From Isoetes taiwanensis (Eukaryota > Streptophyta > Lycopodiopsida > Isoetales > Isoetaceae): 64,000 bases of DNA. Shown here piece after piece: positions 12,601-22,227 of the stretch. Numbering within the stretch: position 1 is the stretch's first letter; each line of letters begins with the position of its first letter. The DNA lies in assembly GCA_021234155.1 (NCBI GenBank), contig JAJEKV010000044.1:11045764-11109763 (forward strand), given 5' to 3'. The translations under genes and the position numbers were made by a program. The notes under the pieces were generated by a model, which saw nothing but the letters and a program-made list of their open reading frames with translations, was not told where the DNA came from and did no database searches.

Positions 12601-12895
12601 AATAAATAGGAAACCATTTTTCTTACTTCTCTATTCTTCAACCCTTCTAGGTATATCTTGCTCAGCAGTTTAATTAAAGATTCTTCATGCTCTGGCCTTA
12701 CCTTGTCAATTAAAGTTTTGTTGGAAATGACACTATTGATATCCCAAACCTCATTATACTCTGCAGCAGAAATGACATCCGTTCAAAATTGAGAGGGATG
12801 TACACCATCGTTTGGTAGACCCGCATGAAAGTCCTCCTCTGTTCGGCAATCAGCCAGGTCCGGTCTTAGGGACACGTTCCTTCTGGGCTGGAAGA
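9660..12895 (-). pseudogene. RING-like zinc finger plus FCP1-like domain gene, decayed (minus strand)
   Basis: Read on the minus strand, an exon starts after an acceptor TTCTTCCAG at about 12890. It encodes an alpha-helical segment (EYNEVWDINSVISNKTLIDK) but has in-frame TGA and TAG codons. A long exon at 12033-11446 encodes a coiled-coil lead and a RING-like finger: CSTC, then KCGHHYHVSC, then CCLEC. Acidic exons follow at 11371-11027 and near 10880. A segment at about 10230-9940 carries FCP1/SCP phosphatase-fold sequence, with FFKELKVVLDGFPEYHG followed by FLVDDSLHKEFLNSPHTTI. A TGA replaces the Trp expected in the IW(S) motif. The C-terminal exon ends near 9663. It is a paralogue of the plus-strand locus at 13.3-16.8 kb. 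The mutations suggest a pseudogene, though sequencing error cannot be ruled out at single sites. Confidence 0.6.
10420..10545 (+). repeat. Minisatellite, GTGCTGGACTGTGCTGC-like units
   Basis: Five to six degenerate units of about 18-36 bases built on GCTGGACTGTG lie within the minus-strand RING/FCP1-like locus. There they would encode Ser/Thr/Gln/His-rich sequence (QHSTA-like). Confidence 0.65.
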
Positions 12896-13278
12896 AAACA
12901 AGAAAATCAAATTAATAGGGCACCCTAAGCCCGTATCAAAATTGGCAATGCATTTTGTTTACTCTGCGCATGGCATCCGTTAGAATTACTGGTTGCGCCA
13001 GCGGATTAACAACCTTCTTAGGGTGAAAGCATGTTGTAGTGGAACAAAAACGTGCATTTTAGCACCATATTTTTGGGTGCTAAGTGTGGTGGGAACTACC
13101 GAATTTGTAGTGGGAGAGGCAGTTATTTTTTCAAATATACACATGATTACTTATTCAAAATTTTGTCTTTTCTTGATTACACGATGCCTGTTTTCATTTT
13201 CCCTCAAAAACTCTGATCCCGCTCCCTTAATCCGGCAAGACCATTTCTGATTTCTGGCAAGAAGATCAATCACTTTAA
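12896..13278. promoter_or_regulatory. Interval between two head-to-head paralogous genes
   Basis: The 5'-most recognised exon of the minus-strand gene begins at about 12895 and the plus-strand gene begins at 13279. The 0.38 kb between them would hold both promoters or upstream introns. No unambiguous TATA box is seen, and an additional upstream exon of the minus gene could lie here. The assignment is by position only. Confidence 0.3.
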
Positions 13279-15420
13279 ATGGCTCGATCATACTGGGACT
13301 TGAATGCCACGGGATACACCTACAAGGAAATGTACAGGCAAGAAAAGCATTACGCCACACAAGAAGAAATCGAAGTCCGTTTGGGGACCGAAGTATCGGG
13401 AAAATCCACTTACAAAGGTGGGTTGCATTCTAGATTCGGGGATGCCCATGATTCTCTGTTGTTTAAAATATTGTTTTGTTTCATCATGGTTGAAGAATCC
13501 GAGCAAGGAGAGGTATAATGAATATATGTCCCTTTACAGGAAAATCACACAAAGGAAGTGTGCCTCGGGAGGCATGGCCTCACAGATTATGGTGCGTGTG
13601 ATTACCTTCACAAAAAAGGAAAAGAAATAAATTGGTTGAGTTTCCGCAACAGCTTAAGAGAAAAAGGGTCTCAAGCCTCTCCGGTCCCAACATAAGAGGA
13701 AGCATGCAAGCATTTCAAATAGTGAGGAAGCAGAGCAAAATGCCACAGATGATGCTTCCTCTCTTGAAATGACTAGGCCACAATTCAAGCCTCCTCAAGC
13801 TGTAAGAAGAATCTCGGGGAAAATCACTGAAAAAATAGGTACTTTTCAACCCTCTTCTTCCATATGATGCAATTTAATATTGGAACTGTTATTTTCCAGA
13901 AAGGTCTAGCAAGCTTGAACAATCAGGTACACTATTTACTTCTTCATTTGGGTGTGTTGTAAGTTATGTGTAGGAAATTTGTGCTGCTAGTTTCGAGTTG
14001 TGGTGGATAATTTCAGTTCACAGTAGTATGTAGCTCCAAATGTGTTACAGGACAGTCATATGGTGCCAATTATATGTTAATAATATAGTTTGTAGCATAT
14101 GTAGTGTCATATATAGTATCAAACGTGGTACCTTATCTGAATAGTGAATTGGCTTCCATATGTTTCTATACTTAGTGTCATATGTGATGTTAGATATGGT
14201 GATACTTGTGAATGGTGGATTGTCTGCCATATGTGGTGCCAACTGCTGCGCTAAATATTGCACCACGCTATGTGCCACATATGGGGTGGTGGATGTCACG
14301 GATGTGGTGCTTACGCTGGCATTGTGGTGCCACATGTGGTGTCTAATGTGGCACCACTATGGATCCACATTTTGCACCACATGTGGTGTCTTTTGACGCC
14401 ATTTGTGGTGCGCGGCAATGGATTGCCATATGTGGTGCTTTGGGTGCATTGTGGTGCCATATGTGGGTGGTATGTGGCACCGGTTTGGTGCCACATGCCA
14501 CACCACATGTGGTGAATATGACGCCATTTGTGGTGCAAAGTTTGTCATGATGGAATTTGTGGTGTGTAAAGTGGTGCCTGTTGTGTCATGTGGTACTAAC
14601 CTTGATTACTTTCCGTTGAATTCAACAGACACCGGGAGAATGGATCAAATCTACAAGATCGAAGTGATTCAAGTGTAAGGCAAGGTTGCAAACTTGTGAT
14701 CAAAGCTGCCTGCAGTGCTACAAATGAAGGTTCATCACCTTGAGTTCCGCATCGGAGAAGATGAATAAAGATTTAAAAAATGGAAAGGAATGATTAAGGA
14801 TAAACCAAGTCGTGGGCAGACGGTATTCGGGCTATATGCCAAGATACGCAGGCCGAGCTCAAGGAACTATTACCGAACTTGAGCGCACAAAAATCGAGGA
14901 GCTTAATCTGGCATGCCACCCGGAAGCGCATTACACAACAAAGATTGAAAGTGCCGGAACCAAGGTTAAAGAGGTTTCGCGTCTTGCAAGGACCGCCTTC
15001 CTTTATTTGTCTTGGATCCACTACTTCCGCATCTTGATAAGGCTGAAGATTATGGTAGTGGCTGTCCATTCTGTGGCAAGATCCTCTAGTGGATGGGGAA
15101 ACCACTACCAACTTTGATTGCTGAATGCAGTCACCAATACCATCTTCCATGTCTGCTCAACCTCTTGAGGTACTTCATAACAAAATTCCTGAAGTGCTTA
15201 GTATAATTGTATTCTCATTGACAAATTTGCGTTCACTTTGCAGGATTTGTAATCACTGTTGCATTGAGAATTGTTGTCATGAATTTTCTACAGCATGGGT
15301 ACAAGCCTTAGGTGTGAGTAGGGAGGATCAAAAGCAACTTCAAGCTACTGAGGCACTTATAGGTGAGCGCCCTTGTCATATTGAGATGCCAAAGCATAGT
15401 TACAATCAATTGTGTTTCAA
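13279..15420 (+). CDS. RING-like zinc finger gene, 5' and central exons (plus strand)
   Basis: The first exon (from ATG 13279) encodes ARSYWDLNATGYTYKEMYRQ and ends near a GGTGGG donor at about 13419. A second block (about 13497-13850) includes a basic/acidic stretch starting KRKHASISNSEEAEQ. After an intron filled by a minisatellite, an exon near 14627 and blocks at 14960-15169 and 15244-15361 encode a RING-like finger: GCPFCGKIL, then ECSHQYHLPC, then across a GT-AG intron ICNHCCIENC. The C-x-H-x2-H-x2-C core matches the finger of the minus-strand paralogue. An in-frame TAG lies between the first Cys pair and the CSH motif, and some block joins need frame changes. The gene is either partly decayed or carries sequence errors. 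It continues into the FCP1-like exon at 16088. Confidence 0.5.
14080..14610 (+). repeat. Intronic minisatellite based on CCACATGTGGTG
   Basis: More than 20 degenerate units contain the palindromic core CACATGTGGTG or CATATGTGGTG with spacers of 8-20 bases. The array occupies the intron between the exon ending near 13926 and the exon starting near 14627 of the plus-strand RING/FCP1-like gene. Confidence 0.8.
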
Positions 15421-15659
15421 TTCCAGGTTTGCAGAGCATGGTGTCGTTTACTAATTCAGGTCTAACTGTTCATACTGGTGGCAATGACTTTGTGAGTCCA
15501 TATAGCACACCAAAAAGGGAATTATTTTCTACCCTCAAAGGTAACCAAGTCTTGTTTGATGCAATTGGGATATGTAACTTACTTCTTCATCCTATAGAGG
15601 TACAATGTGGTCAGCTAGGGGGACAAGACATTCACACCCCTTCAAAAGCATTAGACATG

Positions 15660-15870
15660 ATAGAAACTTCGGGCAAATCGTAAGATGCATCGGGTTACGT
15701 GAACTCTGGACAAATCGGGTAGATGTCAACAAATCAAGAGGGTGCATCAAGTCAAGCTCTAATCGACAACACCGCCAAATCGCCAGATGCATTAAGTCAT
15801 GCTCCACACCAATCGCCAAATCGCCAGATGCATCGGGTTATGATCCGAACAAATCGATAGGTGAATGTAA
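15660..15870 (+). repeat. Degenerate repeat of AAATCGCCAGATGCATCGGG
   Basis: About five imperfect units of 35-45 bases share AAATCG and GATGCATCGGGTTA or variants. They lie between the zinc-finger exons and the FCP1-like exon. In one frame they read as Ser/Asn/Gln-rich sequence with two stops. Confidence 0.6.
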
Positions 15871-16087
15871 GTCACAAGGTAACTTCCAACCTTTTGTGTG
15901 CGTCTTCTTTTTAATTTGACCCATATAGTTCTGATCGTTAAATTTTTGCAATTTGGAAGTGTCTCAGAGAAAAATCAAGAGCATAATTCCAAGCAAAAGA
16001 CACCTCCAAGACATGCTGAAGCAAAAGTTTCCAGCCACCTGACGAAGACATCTTTGAAGCGTAAGTTTCCACCGCACCAAGAAATCT

Positions 16088-16768
16088 TTGGCGAAGTTTC
16101 CAAACCGCGCACCAACTCGTCCCATGCGTAAGACTACAAGGTTAAGCCCAATCCTGCTTGTTTTTTACCACAATGGAGTTTTGGGTAGAAGCTATGACAA
16201 GAATAAAAAAATACCCACTGTCAAAGAAGATGGTGTTACCATGGTCACACTTAACAGATCCAAGTGGGCAGTAACTAGACCAGGCTGGGCCGAGTTCTTA
16301 GATTGGTGCAGTCAGAATTTTCATATAGCACTTTGGTCCAGCCTGCAGGCTCAAAACTTGAGAATGATAGTTAAGGGAGCATTGATGAAATATCAGGACA
16401 AATTCCAGTTCATATGGAATCAGGATCAGTGTACCAACACAAATTTATATAACAGTGGAAAGCCAATTTTTTTGAAGCACCTCTACGACGAATTTCCAGG
16501 TTTCACAAAAGAGAACGTGCTTCTCATTGATGACAGCAGATACAAAGGGTATCTCAATGAGCCAAACACCATGATCTGTCCAAACAGCTGGAGCCCTGAC
16601 ATAGTAGATGGCAATTTCCTCATGAATGATCTAAAGGTTTGGCTTCAGGGGTTGCTGAAGGCAGGGAATGTGCAAAGTTATGTCGAAAGCAACAAAATGC
16701 TGAATATGTTTGACACTGAGAGTCAAATTTGTATTAATATGATGAAAAAGCATAGAACTAAAGCCTAG
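16088..16768 (+). CDS. FCP1/SCP-like (NIF) HAD-fold domain protein, probably inactive
   Basis: The frame gives 226 residues, of which about 25-195 form an FCP1/SCP-type HAD domain. Recognisable parts are LVFYHNGVLGRSYDKN (motif I region), the TRPGW...FLDWC...IALWSS block (motif II), WNQDQCT, GKPIFLKHL (motif III Lys region), and LLIDDSRYKGYLNEP (motif IV Asp pair). In active members motif I is DxDxT/V or DxN; here the nucleophile Asp is Tyr (FYHNG), so catalysis is unlikely. Most relatives dephosphorylate the RNA polymerase II C-terminal domain or related phosphoproteins. The exon probably belongs to the same transcript as the upstream zinc-finger exons, mirroring the minus-strand paralogue. 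The ATG at 16088 may be internal to an exon rather than the real start. Confidence 0.75.
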   Translation: MAKFPNRAPTRPMRKTTRLSPILLVFYHNGVLGRSYDKNKKIPTVKEDGVTMVTLNRSKWAVTRPGWAEFLDWCSQNFHIALWSSLQAQNLRMIVKGALMKYQDKFQFIWNQDQCTNTNLYNSGKPIFLKHLYDEFPGFTKENVLLIDDSRYKGYLNEPNTMICPNSWSPDIVDGNFLMNDLKVWLQGLLKAGNVQSYVESNKMLNMFDTESQICINMMKKHRTKA

Positions 16769-16924
16769 AAATAGTATTATTGTGTATATGATGTAACCTC
16801 TCTATACTTTTTAATATAAACAAAGTTTTACTTCAATTGTTCATTTCTTGGCTATTTCAATGTTCCTCAAGGTTTTCAATGATCTTCCATTTGCTGAATG
16901 TAAACTTACACTACCAGCACGAGG

Positions 16925-17775
16925 ACTGCAGTGTTAAGAGCGCACATCCGACCAGAACACTTGCCACTTGAAGTATTTAAAGGACAGCAGGAGCCTCTTG
17001 TACTTGATCAAGATTCAATCAGAATATTGGAGAAAAGTAGGGATTGGTTCAGTGACAGGATAGTCCATTTCTTCATGAGGTTAGTGATTTAATATAAACA
17101 ACTCAGATTTGAAGTCTTCGTTGTTTTTTAAATCATCTTGTTTTACCGCACCTTTGACTTTAAGGTGTATGCACCAATCGCGATCAAGAATGACATGGAA
17201 TGTAGGTTCCATTTCATGGATCCGCGCATTTACACATTACTGTCGAATGAGCATGCTTCAAAGGACAAACTGTTGAACCCTCAACTTGCAATTTTGGAAT
17301 GTACCATTCTCGCCAAAGATATTATCGCAAAGACCGGACAATGTGTATGTCATTGTAGGTCTTGGAGGTCACCCGGTTAAATGTCGCCAGGTGTGTACCA
17401 TTTTGACAATGACCTAGAAATGTACAAGGGCTCCGAGCCCTGTCATGAGTTTTGTTGAGGATGCAAACACAAAATTCCCAAGCACCATAAAGCCGCACCA
17501 CAAGAGAATTACAAGTTCCCCACCACCCACCGATTGATTGGTCGGTGGTCCTCGCTATATGTGTCTTTGTAAAGAAAGTTGTGGCTGCAATGAATGCGAG
17601 ACTTGGACATACTATCCCAATGCAAGGTGAGTTCGTAAATTTGAAGGTATTACTCATCCAATGTGAGGCCTGATATATTTGTTGCAGGGTGTACCAGGCG
17701 AGATGATTGATGTTGTGAAGCACAGTTGCTCTAGTAATGAAGAGATTGACAGATCAATAGATCTTTACTTGTAAT
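16925..17775 (+). pseudogene. Ulp1-like (C48) cysteine protease remnant
   Basis: Exon-like blocks can be followed. 16931-17079 encodes ILEKSRDWFSDRIVHFFM, similar to the DWLxDxxINxYM start of Ulp1/SENP catalytic domains, and ends before GTTAGTG. 17161-17340 encodes RFHFMDPRIYTLL and continues to KDIIAKTG. A block near 17550-17625 encodes VFVKKVVAAMNARLG, resembling the helix after the catalytic Cys. A last block ends at 17775 (EEIDRSIDLYL). The His and Cys catalytic positions are not convincingly preserved. Ulp1-like sequences are common cargo of plant Mutator-like elements, so this may be transposon-derived. The similarity is weak and the call tentative. Confidence 0.4.
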
Positions 17776-17944
17776 CACATGTTTGTATTATTGTAACCAA
17801 AGAGGTTATTCTTGTAACCTATTCTTTCATTGACACTCTAATGTACATTGTTGTATACTATTGTATACTATTGTATACAATAGACTTTTCTGGCTGACCA
17901 GAGCAACACTCTGGTGGAGTTCAAATCTCTAGAAGAAATTGATG

Positions 17945-18110
17945 TATTCAAAGATTCATGACAATGTGGTGATACATGTGGTGATAGATGTGGTGATGCA
18001 AATGGTGCATGTGGTGAATCATGTGGTGCATGTGGTGAATACTGTGGTTATACTGTGGTGATGCAAATGGTACATATGGTGAATCATGTGGTGACATGTG
18101 GTGGGTGGCT
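17945..18110 (+). repeat. Minisatellite of GGTGCATGTGGTGAATCATGT-like units
   Basis: Tandem degenerate units share CATGTGGTGAAT and GTGGTGATGCAAATGGT. The core CATGTGGTG is also the core of the intronic array at 14.1-14.6 kb, and a short trace (GTGGTGATGCAAA) recurs at 19,320-19,333. Confidence 0.75.
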
Positions 18111-18318
18111 CGGCTCCCGAGGTGTGCAATCATATGCATGCAAGCGTCCCTTTCCTCTTCTGCCTGATTCCCAAAATCGTATGCATGCCTACGATTTTGC
18201 ATCCCTTTTATTCCCAAAATTCTGCCCTGCAGCTTCATTCCGTCCATTCCGTCCCCATCGTTTATTCCGCCATCTCCTTCACTCCTTCCCCATTCCGTCC
18301 ATCTCCTTCACTTCCGCC

Positions 18319-18634
18319 ATGGCGGGTTCAAGACTACATCAAGCAGAATACTATCCCGCCATTGTGCTCGCTCCTCCGGGCCGCCAAAGACGGTCGAATC
18401 CGTGTCTTCCTCCAGAGGATCCGTGTCTTCCTCCGGAGGCCACCCGGTTACAGTGGTGGCCAAGTTCACTCCACCAGAGGTGGAGAAGCTCATCATGGAT
18501 GCACAGCCGCCGCCGCCGCGCGGGTGCTCGAGTGGGTGCATGCAGGTTACCCCGACGAGGAGCGACTGCTCGAAATGAAGATGTATGCCATGGAGGACGA
18601 CCTCCATATAGAGCTGAGGATGGCCCCTGCCTGA
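18319..18634 (+). CDS. Unrecognised small gene, probably frameshifted
   Basis: A CT-rich leader with repeated CCATTCCGTC-like units (about 18230-18312) precedes ATGGCGGG at 18319. Two overlapping frames look coding in series. One carries VVAKFTPPEVEKLIMDAQPP (about 18460-18520). The other carries VLEWVHAGYPDEERLLEMKM and ends MAPA at 18634. A single frame change near 18520, within the CCGCCGCCGCC run, would join them. The product is a small acidic, helical protein of about 100 residues with no family I recognise. A frameshift in a trinucleotide run is a likely place for either mutation or sequence error. Confidence 0.4.
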
Positions 18635-18702
18635 AGATCAAGCCTGCCCCAGCCCTGATTAGTTTAGATTTGTTTTTTGTAATCCCTGGTTTCAATTTTT
18701 TT

Positions 18703-18807
18703 GGCAATAGTCCTTGTGACTATTCTTTGTAAAGCTTTTTCATTAAAGACAGAACTTGTTTTGCAATAGTCCTTGTGACTCCATTTTTTGTAAAGCTTTT
18801 TCATTAA
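18703..18807 (+). repeat. 59-bp tandem duplication downstream of the small gene
   Basis: GCAATAGTCCTTGTGACT...TTTGTAAAGCTTTTTCATTAA occurs at 18704-18746 and again at 18763-18807. This is the probable 3'-UTR of the preceding gene, duplicated once. Confidence 0.75.
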
Positions 18808-18809
18808 TG

Positions 18810-19580
18810 ATTTAACCGCTTCTTCTCTATTTGTTGTGACTATTTTTGTTGCTTTAACTGTTCTCTGAGTTTCCACTGTTCTTTCAGTTAGCTGAACTGT
18901 TCAGTTAGCTGAACTTTTTGTCATTAATTATAAAATGCAAACAAGGAATTTGAAGGTGCAGAATCTATGATCTGCACACTAACAAAATATGGTAACCAGC
19001 AGCAAATAGGAAAATATGAGATGGGTGGCTCGGGTTCAAAAGAAATAGAGTTCAAAAAGAAACCGAAAAGAAAAAAACACGTAATTCCCCTCAAGCAAAA
19101 GTTAGTGGCCTTGCAAGAATCTTTGCACAAAAGTAGCTTAATGAATTTTGGCCTCATATCAATTCAGGGATCTAATTTGGGATCCATATATTGCTGTCAC
19201 CAAAATCACCAAGATACTATCAGAATTGAGAGCCATTCCATTTTCTCGACGGGTCAAAAAAATGGTCAATGCCCCGGCCGATTATGGTGAAACTGCGGGT
19301 GAAAGTTGAGGTGAAAATTGTGGTGATGCAAACGTTGTTTTTATATTTTAAATAATAAAAATACATATGGAAATCTACCATACCCTAGAGAATAGTTCAT
19401 ACTTCTTATGAAATGAAGTATGCGAAAAAAATCGTGGAAAACTATAACCCTAGTATTATCAAAATGCATTAGAGATATAATAAATAGCTGTTTTGAAGAG
19501 ATTAATGATGACATACGATTATCGGGCCTCAATCGGATCTGATTGTGAGATCTCTGTAACTCTTCTTCTTCCAAGTATGT
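18810..19580. other. No gene supported
   Basis: A plus-strand frame of 107 codons (18967-19290) is rich in Lys and Gln but shows no domain, no promoter and no splice support. The rest is AT-rich. Confidence 0.4.
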
Positions 19581-20310
19581 TCAAGATGAGATCAAGTTTT
19601 TCTCATTGAATAGTTGGTGAAATCCAAAGAACACTAAAACATGAGCTTCTCGTTTTCGCTCCCACTTATGATACAGATTCATAAAGTATTGTCTCAGGTT
19701 GTTGTGTCTCCATGCATCTGGCCTGTTGAGCACTTTTTTAATGGCTGAAGCATGGATCATTTCCTGCTTTAGTTGGATGAACATATCCTCTTCCTCACTC
19801 GGGGAGAGAGCTGCGAACTCATCATCAGAATCATACGCCACCCCCAGATCCCCTCGCCACCGCACCAGCTAAGTAAGTCTCCCCGATCGCATCGTGTAAA
19901 ACAACATCATTAGTAATATAGAAATCACATTCTACTACAAAGAAAGGCAACCGCCTATCACTGCCTTGGCTTCTAATTCTTTAAGCCTATCAGGAATTAA
20001 CCTATGTTTTAAGCCTAGAATACCTCGGAATTCATGGATCCTCCGATCCTCTAATATCCGCCTCTGTTCCTGGTTTATTTGCTCCAGTATAGGTCCTACC
20101 AGATGCGACTGTATTTGAACTGGCGAAATTGTTTGTGCTCGTGTTCTCCTTCTGTTTTCTTCCGCCATAGCTGGATTGAGATAAGCCAATGTCTGCATGC
20201 AAAACTAGATTTAGAGTTTCCATCCAATGCTTCCTGCACAGCCAGCTTTTGAATGATTGACTTTGCATTTGATGTGACCATTAGGGCGGATTTGGGGTCT
20301 GAAAATGGCC
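19581..20310 (-). CDS. Unrecognised spliced gene, C-terminal exons (minus strand)
   Basis: Three exon-like blocks read on the minus strand. About 20310-20230 encodes NAKSIIQKLAVQEALD. 20198-19960 begins after TTGCATGCAG and encodes MAEENRRRTRAQ followed by a helical segment ending LKELEAKAV. 19880-19581 begins after ACTTACTTAG and encodes an acidic stretch (YDSDDEFAALSPSEEED), then LNRPDAWRHNNLRQYFMNLY, ending in a stop at 19581. All blocks are open in a consistent direction, and two follow plausible acceptors. I do not recognise the family. The 5' end abuts the repeat starting at 20313, so the gene may be truncated by it. Confidence 0.5.
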
Positions 20311-20312
20311 TC

Positions 20313-20853
20313 CTATCAGGCATTCCACGTCATATTTCCGCTCCCTTTTTCCCATGCCACCTAGGATACCAAACTCTCATAATTACAGATTTGCTTGGAA
20401 TATTCTTCCGGAATAAGGGGGATTGCACATTCATGGCGCCATATGTATTTAATTCTGTTGGTTGTCAGACGGACTGATGCAACACGTGGCGCTTCTAAAA
20501 TGCCACTTGCATTATAGCATACCGGCAACTCATGACGGTGTCTCTTGGTAAGCGTGCGCGTCACCGCCTTCTACATTTCAAAAGTTGAATGTGTAGGTTG
20601 AAGCTTTGTATCGATCGACTTTCATTTCGATTTGCCGCGCTTTAACCGATCTTCACTTCATCCTAATCTGAGGGCTTCCCCTACAATTCCAAATTTGAAT
20701 TTGCTTAATGTATAAAAGCATGGATTGTAGGAGAATGGACTTTTCGATTTCCATATGCACGCTGTAAAATTTCAAAAACGGTTAGTACGGACGTTCGCTC
20801 ACACGGTTTAATTGTGTTGGGGCATAAAAATACCACACCTTGATTTCAACCGA
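20313..20853 (+). repeat. Promoter-bearing repeat, copy 1
   Basis: About 530 bases, starting near CATTCCACGTCATATTTCCG, are found again at 22,228-22,815 with substitutions and small indels. The shared block includes ATTTGCTTGGAATATTC, CAACACGTGGCGCTTCTAAA and a TATA box (GTATAAAAGCATGGATTG at about 20,710-20,727). The TATA box implies the repeat carries a promoter directed to the right. No terminal inverted repeats were found. Confidence 0.75.
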
Positions 20854-21051
20854 TGCGATCTACATAAGATGGAAGTTGCTTGTTGTCAAATTAAACTTAA
20901 ACACAAGTGAGGTCGGCACTTACGTGGTTTGGAGTGTTTTTTTTTTAAATCCCAATTATCGACATAGTGTGACGAGCATCTTGGTATTAAATAGTATGTT
21001 AAATTCGAATTATATCGGTGTTCATTTTCAGGTTAAACTCAAATCATATAG

Positions 21052-21160
21052 GTTTAGGAATAAGGTTAAAAAAGGAAGATATTGGCTATTTAGGAATAAG
21101 GTTAAAAAGGAAGATATTGGATATTTAGGTATAAGGTTAAAAAGGAAGATATTAGATATG
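21052..21160 (+). repeat. Three tandem units of about 37 bp
   Basis: TTAGGAATAAGGTTAAAAAG plus GAAGATATTGGATAT is repeated three times with few changes. Confidence 0.8.
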
Positions 21161-21350
21161 GCTCAAATTTCGAGATATGCACATAATGGCATGTAATGAT
21201 GGTTGATAGGACTGGAATACTTAATCATTCCTACGATTTTCACGCCTAATCCAGCCTATATCTATTCCAGCCTAGATTGGCCCATTCTCCCCCAATCTCC
21301 GCCCAATCTTTTTTGCTAGATCCTCCGCCCAATTTCTCTAGTCCATCGCC

Positions 21351-21772
21351 ATGAAGAGATCAGCTACGGAAGAGCCGAGGTGTCCTCCAAGAGGCGCCTA
21401 TTACTACTGGAAGAGGTGTTCCCTCCGCAGATTCCCTCCACGCCCACGGTTCTTGCTCGAATGCCTCGATTCTTCGATTCCTCCCGATTCCTTTGACGAG
21501 GAATCGAGAATGAGGAATCAGAGGAAATTTCGAGCAGGAGTTCATCATGTGTGTTCTTGAAGGTCGGATAGGAGATTCTTCAGAAAATGAGTATTCACCA
21601 CGGAGAAGAAGTCAAGATGATGAAGAAGATGAAGAAGTTGAAGATGAATCTGGCCGACTTCGAGGAGCTCATGGCGTTAGTTCATGGTACATGCATGTTT
21701 TCTTTCTTTTCTTAAGCATTCAACTAACGGTTATTTCTTATTTTTTTTGCAGATGATGAAGCGGATGAATGA
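21351..21772 (+). CDS. Unrecognised small two-exon gene
   Basis: From ATG 21351 a Lys/Arg- and Pro-rich frame runs to 21560 (RCPPRGAYYYWKRCSLRRFP). A second frame gives KMMKKMKKLKMNLADFEELM up to 21687. A GT donor at 21688 and the acceptor TTTTTTTTGCAG ending at about 21752 splice this to an exon reading DDEADE and a stop at 21772. The C-terminal part is a basic coiled coil followed by an acidic tip. The first and second parts are in different frames, so the gene is broken or an intron has been missed. It lies between the two copies of the promoter-bearing repeat. Confidence 0.35.
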
Positions 21773-22227
21773 AATTTGTTAGGCAGAGCACCTCTTATTT
21801 TTTTTTTCCTTGTTCTTAGTCGAGCTTGCCTCCGCCTTCTTACCATATGACCCGCAAGCCTCAGGGCTTTTTTGTTGTGAATAGTTGAAGCCTCCAGGGC
21901 ATTTAAATTTACAAAATGATGTAAAGCCATACGGCCATAAAAATTTTGAATGTAAAAGTTTTTGCTTCTAATTCCATTTGAATACCTAACTTTTTTTTTA
22001 TCGTACATGTGTTACCACTCTTAAGTACATAAGTCATTATCCCTTTTCAAAGAGCATATTATTTTTCAAGGATCACACCAAGTTTAATAGTACATATGCA
22101 ACAAAAATGGAACACACTAAATTCAAGATCGTGGTGATCCACTTTCTTATTTGTTGTCAAATTAAAACTAAACACAAGTCCCTCGTCAATAGTCTCCCAT
22201 TTGCATATAAAATATCTATCATTCCTA

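Noticed and set aside
14080-14610. CRISPR-like array
   Set aside because: Units are degenerate, spacers are short and also repetitive, and the array lies in an intron of a plant gene. It is a minisatellite.
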